Shown: one piece after another, positions 7,328 to 12,662 of the stretch
Layout of the letters: every line of letters begins with the position of its first letter
Position numbering within the stretch: the first letter of the stretch is position 1
Assembly (NCBI GenBank): GCA_934394985.1
Contig: CAKRRF010000056.1
Coordinates: 1-12,662, forward strand
DNA: 12,662 nt
Direction of reading: 5' to 3'
Origin: an uncultured Marvinbryantia sp.
GTDB lineage: Bacteria; Bacillota; Clostridia; Lachnospirales; Lachnospiraceae
Translations under genes and position numbers: made by a program
The notes under the pieces: generated by a model
The model's input: the letters and a program-made list of their open reading frames with translations, nothing else
Databases searched by the model: none
What the model was told of the DNA's origin: nothing

Positions 7328-10300
7328 CTATTTTAATGAAATGCCTAGCTGACGATAAAGCATTCTGCACAGCATGGCCAGTTTACTGTCTGGATAATAT
7401 TTTATTTTTCCGCCATATCCAATCGCATATAACATATCCAGAATAACTGTAGCTTTTACATACTCATCATCCAGAAGTACATATAGGGAAAGCGCCGAGA
7501 AAAATTTCTCAAACCATTCCTGTGTATTCTGTTTATATAAATTCAACATATCCGAAAATTCTCTGGAATCACTGTCCATTGCATTGAATTGTCTGTATGT
7601 GGGCACATCATCCAGCGGAATTACTTCAAATAACTGTCCACACCCTGTCAGTTCGAGCAGTAAATTTCCATAATAAAACTTATTAAAAGCACTGTTAGCA
7701 GGAAATTTGTCATTATAGGAACGCAAAATATCATCCAGTTCTCTCTTTTTATCCGCTGGCAGCGCAGAAGAACGGGTAATTGCCTTCAAACGCATTGGCG
7801 AAAAATGCTGTTCTTTCTTCTGTTCATTTAACACTGTCAGAAGATTTCCCTTTGTAACTCTCAGATCTGCCGGATTCGTTATTTCCACTTCTGTATTATA
7901 ACGATCATCCCATTTATCTACCTTCATCAAAACCGGAGACAGCCATCCCTTCTGGAAAACTGCTGCAACTCCAACATTCAGTCGAGAGAGTTCTCTGGTC
8001 TGCTGATCATTCAGGGAAAGAGCACTTCCCAATTCTTCACAGGCATCTTTTGCCGGTGTGTTCATAATGATCTTTGTTGATGTATTCTCAATAGCAGATG
8101 CATCTACAGCCATTGGAGACTGGTCTATGATAATAAAACCTTCTCCATATGTTCGCATTTCTTTAATGGAATTACTGATCATCTCTACAGATTTTCCAAT
8201 CATATTTGCACCTTCCTGATTCTGGTCTTTGGAAGTTCGTTTCAGCAGGTTATGTGCCTCTTCCAAAACGGTAACATGACTGAGCTGAGAGTTTAGAGCA
8301 AGTTTTGGATTTTCTTTTCTCTGAGATTTTCTGTATTCATTCAGTTTCATGATCAGGACACCCATAATCAAAGCAATTGCCTCGTCTGATCCAAGTTCAC
8401 TCAGGTCTATTACAACATTTGAATCAAATAACAGGGAATCTTCAATTCCAACACTGTTCTTGAAAATCACACCATTGATACCAACCGTCATAGACTGTAC
8501 TCGCGTAAGTAATGCACCTTTATAATCACCTTTAGAATCCGCAGAATAATCAGAAGTGTTGATAATATCCGGAAGAATCTCCAGAACATCCGCAAATACC
8601 GGGTATTTATGGTCACTGATACCTGGAATCCAGATAGAATTCTGAACATCCCATCCACAGCGGGTATAGCTGTCAACGACAGCCTGTTTTAATATTGCAG
8701 GCATAGCTGCGTATAACGGCCAGGATGCATTAAATATCTGAAGGAGCTGTTCAACATGAGAAAGCAAATGGATATTGTCTGGAAATTGAAAAGGATTTAT
8801 TCTCAGTATTCTGTATGCATTTGGATCAGTAGTAAAAATCTTGATTCCCTTTAGTCCTCCGAAAATCTGTTTATATTCGCCCTTTGCAGGTTCAATGATC
8901 ATAATCTTCACATCATTTTGAAGTACCTGTTCCAATAATTCATATGTAGCATATGACTTTCCTGAACCAGAAGATCCTGTAATAAAGCAATGAGAAGATA
9001 AGAGATCCAGATCCATTACAACTCTTGAATTTTCAACAACGCCCATATGATATATATTTCCAAAATCAATCTTTCGAGAAGGTACTTTATTTTCATAAAC
9101 AACTGAACGTCCAAATTCTGCCATTTCCACAACTGCCAGCCCGGAAACTGATTTTTTAGGAAGTCCCATTACAAGAGGAAGTTCATTTCCACTTACAAGG
9201 TTCGTCGGCGTTACAATCTGTTTATTGTATCCTCCTTCAAAGGCCGCAATCTCTGCACTTGGATGGACAAAATGCAGAATGTTGTCCGTAATTTTTCTGA
9301 TTGTGTCCTCCTGGTTAAGTGACCATATATTAAAATGAGCACTTTCAACATCCGATTCTTTTCCTGTCATCAATGCCTTGTACGCATTTCCGGCAAGTGC
9401 AGTAGTGTGAATATCTTTCGACATAAAATAGCTGCAAAATTCCCACATTCCAAAAGATTCGCACATCTTAAAACGTTCTAACTGTGCCTGCGCCCGCTTA
9501 ATCAGATTACTTACACCTGTATTTTCAAAATTTAAAGTAACTGTTTTGGAAGAGCCTACTGTTTCTGTCGTTCCTTCTGTTGTAGAATCAGTTGAAGTAG
9601 TTCCCTCACTGTCAGATACAGCCTGTGTAAACGAATTTCCTGAAGTATAAGAATCAAAAGATCCGTTAGAATATCCACTGTTTCCTCCCCATCCAAAACT
9701 GCATCCATCGCCTGAAAAGCCTCCATTATAACTGCTGCCACTGCTTGAACTGGAGTTTGTTCCCCTTGAAGTTGATGAACTTGTTGTATTTGAATTGCTT
9801 ACGCTTCTGCTTACTGATTTAGAAAAACTTGTGGATATACTTTTATTCACTGCACTGCTTTCATTTTCCCCATACGCCAGCGATAATTTTGCATGCGGTG
9901 TTAAGACAGAACAAAGTTCTTCATATCCATGTTTTCGTTTTTCCATTGCCTGTCTGTCCAGTGGACTCGCAAGACATAACATGGTATATGATTTTCCGTT
10001 CATCGTATCAATAAATTTCTCAATTCCCTGAATAAAAGTATCCATATCCTTTGCTTCATCTCTCATAGATGGAACAATAGACACTGATGCAAGACTTTTA
10101 ATTCCTTTTTTCTGAATATCTGTAATCACATCCTGAATATCATTTATATCCTTTGAATCATATACGATTCCCGGAAAATTTCCCTTTAATGTAGATTCAA
10201 GAATGTCTCCTGCCAGAGAACTGTTCTGTTCAGAACGAGTCCCTATATAAAATCGAATTTTCTCACCATCACTGTCAATGATAAGAGCAACTGCACTGTT

Positions 10301-10582
10301 CAAACTATGTAATGCAGAATATACACTCATCAGTTTATCTGTAAATTTTTCATTTGCATCAAAAACCAATTTGGATATTTCAACAAGGCGAAGCTTGGAT
10401 ATATCCATAATTGAATGATTTGCAGAAATAATAGGCGCACTCGAAAATGCATCCAGATATGATCTGTTTAAATATAGATCTGCGACCTGAAATCCTCGAG
10501 ACAACTGAAGTTCTGTAATTCTTCGCTGCTCAGCTTTTTGATGTTGGGCCTCTATCTCCGAATACCGTACTACTTGTGTCAT
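7328..10582 (-). CDS. large HerA/DUF87-type P-loop ATPase with Ser/Gly-rich insert
   Basis: This 1084-residue protein is the first and longest gene of the cluster. Walker A is TGSSGSGKS at 535-543. Walker B is VTVLEEAHNLL at 770-780, with E774-E775 in the usual DE positions. EMRTYGEGFIIIDQSP at 808-823 is the HerA-type arginine/sensor segment, followed by a helix (STKIIMN) typical of the family. HerA-like ATPases form hexameric rings that move DNA or protein. The N-terminal 1-240 is unrecognised. Residues 243-345 are a Ser/Gly/Thr low-complexity insert rich in aromatic-Gly pairs, followed by a helical region at 350-450 and a helical C-terminal region from about 900. No transmembrane helix is evident. 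The start is fixed by AGGAG eight bases upstream. It could be a DNA translocase, a secretion-type motor or the effector of a defence system; the neighbours favour protein handling (inference). Confidence 0.9.
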   Translation of the reverse strand: MTQVVRYSEIEAQHQKAEQRRITELQLSRGFQVADLYLNRSYLDAFSSAPIISANHSIMDISKLRLVEISKLVFDANEKFTDKLMSVYSALHSLNSAVALIIDSDGEKIRFYIGTRSEQNSSLAGDILESTLKGNFPGIVYDSKDINDIQDVITDIQKKGIKSLASVSIVPSMRDEAKDMDTFIQGIEKFIDTMNGKSYTMLCLASPLDRQAMEKRKHGYEELCSVLTPHAKLSLAYGENESSAVNKSISTSFSKSVSRSVSNSNTTSSSTSRGTNSSSSSGSSYNGGFSGDGCSFGWGGNSGYSNGSFDSYTSGNSFTQAVSDSEGTTSTDSTTEGTTETVGSSKTVTLNFENTGVSNLIKRAQAQLERFKMCESFGMWEFCSYFMSKDIHTTALAGNAYKALMTGKESDVESAHFNIWSLNQEDTIRKITDNILHFVHPSAEIAAFEGGYNKQIVTPTNLVSGNELPLVMGLPKKSVSGLAVVEMAEFGRSVVYENKVPSRKIDFGNIYHMGVVENSRVVMDLDLLSSHCFITGSSGSGKSYATYELLEQVLQNDVKIMIIEPAKGEYKQIFGGLKGIKIFTTDPNAYRILRINPFQFPDNIHLLSHVEQLLQIFNASWPLYAAMPAILKQAVVDSYTRCGWDVQNSIWIPGISDHKYPVFADVLEILPDIINTSDYSADSKGDYKGALLTRVQSMTVGINGVIFKNSVGIEDSLLFDSNVVIDLSELGSDEAIALIMGVLIMKLNEYRKSQRKENPKLALNSQLSHVTVLEEAHNLLKRTSKDQNQEGANMIGKSVEMISNSIKEMRTYGEGFIIIDQSPMAVDASAIENTSTKIIMNTPAKDACEELGSALSLNDQQTRELSRLNVGVAAVFQKGWLSPVLMKVDKWDDRYNTEVEITNPADLRVTKGNLLTVLNEQKKEQHFSPMRLKAITRSSALPADKKRELDDILRSYNDKFPANSAFNKFYYGNLLLELTGCGQLFEVIPLDDVPTYRQFNAMDSDSREFSDMLNLYKQNTQEWFEKFFSALSLYVLLDDEYVKATVILDMLYAIGYGGKIKYYPDSKLAMLCRMLYRQLGISLK

Positions 10583-10590
10583 ATGCTATT

Positions 10591-10595
10591 CTCCT
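10591..10595 (-). promoter_or_regulatory. ribosome binding site of the HerA-like ATPase gene
   Basis: AGGAG on the minus strand lies eight bases before the ATG at 10582. This strong Shine-Dalgarno site fixes the start of the first gene of the cluster. Confidence 0.85.
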
Positions 10596-10699
10596 AACCG
10601 TATTACATTCTTTATCAGTACAACATACATTTTGTTATGCTAAATTTACGGATTTGTTCTGTTTGGTTACAATATTTAAAAAAATATAAAATATACAAA

Positions 10700-10729
10700 T
10701 TTATAACCCTATTTCTCACACTTTGTCAT
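10700..10729 (-). promoter_or_regulatory. candidate sigma-A promoter of the minus-strand cluster
   Basis: On the minus strand ATGACA (10729-10724) and TATAAA (10705-10700) are each one base from consensus and stand 18 bases apart. Transcription would begin near 10693, giving a leader of about 110 bases before the ATPase ATG. A weaker alternative nearer the gene is TTGTAA with GTAAAT 17 bases downstream. No closely adjacent terminator or riboswitch-like structure is seen in the leader. Confidence 0.55.
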
Positions 10730-10741
10730 TTAATTTTAAGA

Positions 10742-10776
10742 AAATTCCAACCGTATCACAAGGTGGGGCGGAATTT
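10742..10776. repeat. short inverted repeat, possible operator
   Basis: AAATTCC at 10742-10748 and GGAATTT at 10770-10776 form a perfect seven-base inverted repeat with a 21-base spacer. It lies just upstream of the candidate minus-strand promoter and about 50 bases upstream of the plus-strand one. The half-sites are about 28 bases centre to centre, so they could hold regulator dimers on one helix face. The binding protein is unknown; the adjacent HTH regulator is an obvious but untested candidate. Confidence 0.35.
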
Positions 10777-10780
10777 GTGG

Positions 10781-10808
10781 ACTGGTTTTTATGGTTCTTT
10801 TTACCAGT
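10781..10808. repeat. short inverted repeat near the regulator promoter
   Basis: ACTGGT at 10781-10786 and ACCAGT at 10803-10808 are a six-base inverted repeat with a 16-base T-rich spacer, ending 16 bases before the -35 box of the regulator promoter. It may be an operator. Six-base arms can arise by chance in 300 bases, so confidence is low. Confidence 0.3.
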
Positions 10809-10824
10809 TTTTGTCTAATTTTTG

Positions 10825-10853
10825 TTCTTACATTATAACGAATATGCTATACT
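10825..10853 (+). promoter_or_regulatory. candidate extended -10 promoter of the HTH regulator
   Basis: TGCTATACT (TG at 10845-10846, TATACT at 10848-10853) is an extended -10 element. A weak -35 box, TTCTTA, lies 17 bases upstream at 10825-10830. Transcription would begin near 10860, about 30 bases before the ATG at 10892, leaving a short leader with a good ribosome binding site. This placement supports the later start codon of the regulator. Confidence 0.65.
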
Positions 10854-10873
10854 GTGTATTAATCACTGAAGTC

Positions 10874-10882
10874 AAGAAAGGA
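10874..10882 (+). promoter_or_regulatory. ribosome binding site that fixes the regulator start
   Basis: AAGAAAGGA lies nine bases before the ATG at 10892. The open frame continues upstream to an ATG at 10637, but that one has no comparable site and would place the promoter inside the coding sequence. Confidence 0.8.
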
Positions 10883-10891
10883 TTTTTACTT

Positions 10892-12358
10892 ATGTCTGCA
10901 TTTTCTGATATGCTTAAAAATTACGTCCACGAAAAGGATGTCAAAGTAGGCGCATTAGCACATTACTGCAATCTGGAACGCTCTACTGTCTATAAATTTA
11001 TTAATGGGAAACGTGAACCCATGTCTGCAGAACTGGTGGAACAGATCGCTTATTTTATAAAGCTGACACCTCTTGAAACACATCAGCTCCGAGAAGCCTG
11101 GAAAATGGCCCGTATGGGAGAAGATGCTTATTATATCCGCAAAAGTATTCATCATTTTTTATGTGAATTTCCAAATAAGTCAACGCCACCAGCATATGAC
11201 TTCACTCTCTCCCACGTAAATTTAACAAAACAACTGTCTTTCACTCAGAACTGTCTTCTGCTGAATTCCAGACAGGCGATAGATTCTTCTGTTCATCAGA
11301 TTCTATTATCGGAAGCAGCCAAACCAAATGGACAGATTGCTCTTTTCCTTCAGCCTGACTATCCGTTTCTGCTGCATCTGCTGTCTACGATCCAGCCTGC
11401 CGGTTCATTACAGATCGATCATATTTTCAGTCTGAACCGTACCGCACAGTTTACAGACGCACATGAGCTTTATGAACTTTATTACCTGCGAAATCTGTTT
11501 CCGGTTTATATGAATAAGCTGGATTATCATATTCATTGTTTTTATACAAATGAGATCTCGCATTTGCAGAATCTCTCTGCTCTGCCATATATGATCCTGA
11601 CCTCGGAATTTGCTATCACGTGTTCTTCTGATTATCAGACAGGAATTTTGTATCAGGATCCGGATATCCTGCAGGCATTGTGGAATCTGTTTCATTCGCA
11701 TCGGGATCTTTGTCAGCCTGCCTTTCAGACTTTTCCGATTATTGCAGATGATCTGCCATCCCTTTTTCAATTTGTTGCTAATACAAGAGCTTCTGCCGAT
11801 CTGATTATTATTATTCAGCCTGAAGCATGCATTCTCCCGTTTTTACGTCTGAATTTGCTGAAAGATATTTTTAATTATGATATTCCTGGGGCAGATTCTG
11901 TTATAGCCATGGCAGACGCTTTGTTCAGCAATAATATGCAGTTGATCAACGATGAAAAATTTATTATCTATTTTACAGAATACGGGATGACCCGTTTTCT
12001 GCAGGAAGGTTTATTTGAAGAGATTCCACCAACATTCTATCATCCGTTGAATATCAAGCAGCGCATCCGAATTCTTCGTGAAATCGCACAGTGCTGTCAT
12101 AACGGTTCCTATCGAATCTTAAAGAAGCCTCTGAATCATCTGTCTGAGAACCTTCGCATGTGTCTCTGTGGCAATACCTGTTCACTTACTTACCAGACAA
12201 ATTCCGGAGATCATATGTGCTTTGCAATCACAGAACCATTTATACTGCAGATCTTCCAGGATTTCCTGACGACTATGGATCCGGATGTTTACTACGAACC
12301 TGAGGAAGCCGAACAGATTATCAAGCGTATGATTGAACAGCTGGAAACAAATAAATAA
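10892..12358 (+). CDS. XRE-type HTH regulator with large C-terminal region
   Basis: From the ATG at 10892 the protein has 488 residues. Residues about 15-65 form an XRE/Cro-like helix-turn-helix: VGALAHYCNLERSTVYKFI supplies the turn and recognition helix, and NGKREPMSAELVEQIA the following helices. The remaining 400 or so residues are not recognised. They look globular and mostly helical, with scattered cysteines and no membrane helix, signal peptide or obvious enzyme motif. Such a region could sense a ligand or partner, or mediate oligomerisation. The gene is divergent from the cluster, with its own extended -10 promoter and the intrinsic terminator 14 bases after its stop codon. The shared 309-base intergenic region makes it a candidate controller of the cluster. 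It may instead be an unrelated chromosomal neighbour, since such regulators are common in Clostridia. Confidence 0.85.
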   Translation: MSAFSDMLKNYVHEKDVKVGALAHYCNLERSTVYKFINGKREPMSAELVEQIAYFIKLTPLETHQLREAWKMARMGEDAYYIRKSIHHFLCEFPNKSTPPAYDFTLSHVNLTKQLSFTQNCLLLNSRQAIDSSVHQILLSEAAKPNGQIALFLQPDYPFLLHLLSTIQPAGSLQIDHIFSLNRTAQFTDAHELYELYYLRNLFPVYMNKLDYHIHCFYTNEISHLQNLSALPYMILTSEFAITCSSDYQTGILYQDPDILQALWNLFHSHRDLCQPAFQTFPIIADDLPSLFQFVANTRASADLIIIIQPEACILPFLRLNLLKDIFNYDIPGADSVIAMADALFSNNMQLINDEKFIIYFTEYGMTRFLQEGLFEEIPPTFYHPLNIKQRIRILREIAQCCHNGSYRILKKPLNHLSENLRMCLCGNTCSLTYQTNSGDHMCFAITEPFILQIFQDFLTTMDPDVYYEPEEAEQIIKRMIEQLETNK

Positions 12359-12372
12359 TTCTCAAAATAAAA

Positions 12373-12425
12373 GAAGGTACTGTAAAATCATCATGTTCGA
12401 TGACTCTACAGTACCTTCGTTTTTT
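12373..12425. terminator. bidirectional intrinsic terminator
   Basis: A perfect 12-bp stem (GAAGGTACTGTA at 12373-12384 with TACAGTACCTTC at 12407-12418) encloses a smaller TCATC/GATGA stem. T-rich DNA follows at 12420-12425 on the plus strand, and a TTTTATTTT run lies on the other side (12364-12372) for minus-strand transcripts. It separates the convergent regulator gene and the Eis-like gene and should end both. Confidence 0.93.
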
Positions 12426-12440
12426 CTTTCATAATTGATT

Positions 12441-12662
12441 TTAAAAATAATCCGAAATATACGGTGTCTGCTGCTCGATCGCATCCTCCAGCATATCGAT
12501 CGTCCATTCTGATGCCCTGATCCGACCGATCCTTGCCAGATATTCCGGGCGTTTATATCCCATCAGCATCGTTGTCATTGTCTGAATGTTGATCGTATCC
12601 TCACAGGATTCCATGATCCGCATGACCTCTCCATGTCCATCCCGCGAAATCGTCAGATGGAA
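12441..12662 (-). CDS. Eis-like GNAT acetyltransferase, C-terminal SCP2-like part only
   Basis: The frame is open from the right edge to a TAA stop at 12441, giving about 73 C-terminal residues; the rest lies outside the window. The sequence reads a basic DGHGEV segment, then INIQTMTTMLMGYKRP, a further helix and the ending TPYISDYF. This pattern matches the sterol-carrier-protein-2-like end of Firmicutes proteins related to Eis (enhanced intracellular survival), which carry an N-terminal GNAT acetyltransferase domain. In the family the free C-terminal carboxylate contributes to catalysis. The internal ATG at 12623 is not a start, since coding sequence continues upstream. It is convergent with the regulator and separated by a shared terminator. 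It has no apparent link with the chaperone cluster. Confidence 0.8.
   Translation of the reverse strand, partial: FHLTISRDGHGEVMRIMESCEDTINIQTMTTMLMGYKRPEYLARIGRIRASEWTIDMLEDAIEQQTPYISDYF

Noticed and set aside
7328..10582. SIR2-HerA or DUF4297-HerA defence pair
   Set aside because: Only the HerA-like ATPase is present; no SIR2, nuclease or DUF4297-type gene is visible beside it, and the neighbours are chaperones and a peptidase.
7328..10582. Type VII secretion (EssC/FtsK-like) locus
   Set aside because: The protein has one P-loop domain with HerA-type motifs, no FHA domains, and no WXG100 protein or YukD-like gene is seen.
10637..10891. Upstream 85-codon extension of the HTH regulator
   Set aside because: It lacks a ribosome binding site at 10637, overlaps the extended -10 promoter, and encodes hydrophobic low-complexity sequence. 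The ATG at 10892 has a strong AAGAAAGGA site and gives a normal HTH N terminus.
1..12662. CRISPR array, tRNA, rRNA or insertion sequence
   Set aside because: I saw no regularly spaced direct repeats, cloverleaf-like conserved tRNA arms, rRNA sequence, transposase or integrase motifs, or paired terminal repeats in the window.

Overview
The window looks like an AT-rich Clostridia chromosome, most likely from a Lachnospiraceae-type gut anaerobe. The base composition, the strong Shine-Dalgarno sites, the Firmicutes-like DnaK core and the Eis-like acetyltransferase fragment all fit this. It could not be checked against a database.

Region by region: (1) About 1-10582 is one minus-strand gene cluster of eight genes with gaps of 2-54 bases, read from right to left. 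The order is: a 1084-residue HerA/DUF87-type P-loop ATPase with a Ser/Gly-rich insert; a 173-residue highly charged, probably disordered protein; a 517-residue protein with tandem Big-like Ig domains but no signal peptide; a 525-residue DnaK/Hsp70 without the helical lid; a 596-residue membrane protein with a J-like domain that lacks HPD, followed by TPR-like helices; a 301-residue acidic soluble protein whose C-terminal half looks to me like domains next to polymorphic toxins; a 141-residue JAB/JAMM metalloprotease with all its metal and catalytic residues; and a 60-residue Cys-rich protein. A long hairpin lies beyond the last gene, followed by a possible start of another gene running off the left edge. 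(2) 10583-10891 is a divergent regulatory region with a promoter candidate for each direction and two short inverted repeats. (3) 10892-12358 is a plus-strand XRE-type HTH regulator with a large C-terminal region of unknown function. (4) 12373-12425 is a bidirectional intrinsic terminator between convergent genes. (5) 12441 to the right edge is the C-terminal end of an Eis-like GNAT/SCP2 protein, which is probably unrelated.

How the genes may work together (inference): the membrane J-like protein could bring the dedicated Hsp70 to the membrane. The HerA-like ATPase would be the main motor, with the Big-domain protein as a scaffold. The two charged or acidic proteins could be clients, and the JAB peptidase could process one component. 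I do not recognise this combination as a named system. It has the makings of an uncharacterised chaperone-coupled protein-remodelling, export or conflict system, and it is the most interesting part of the window.
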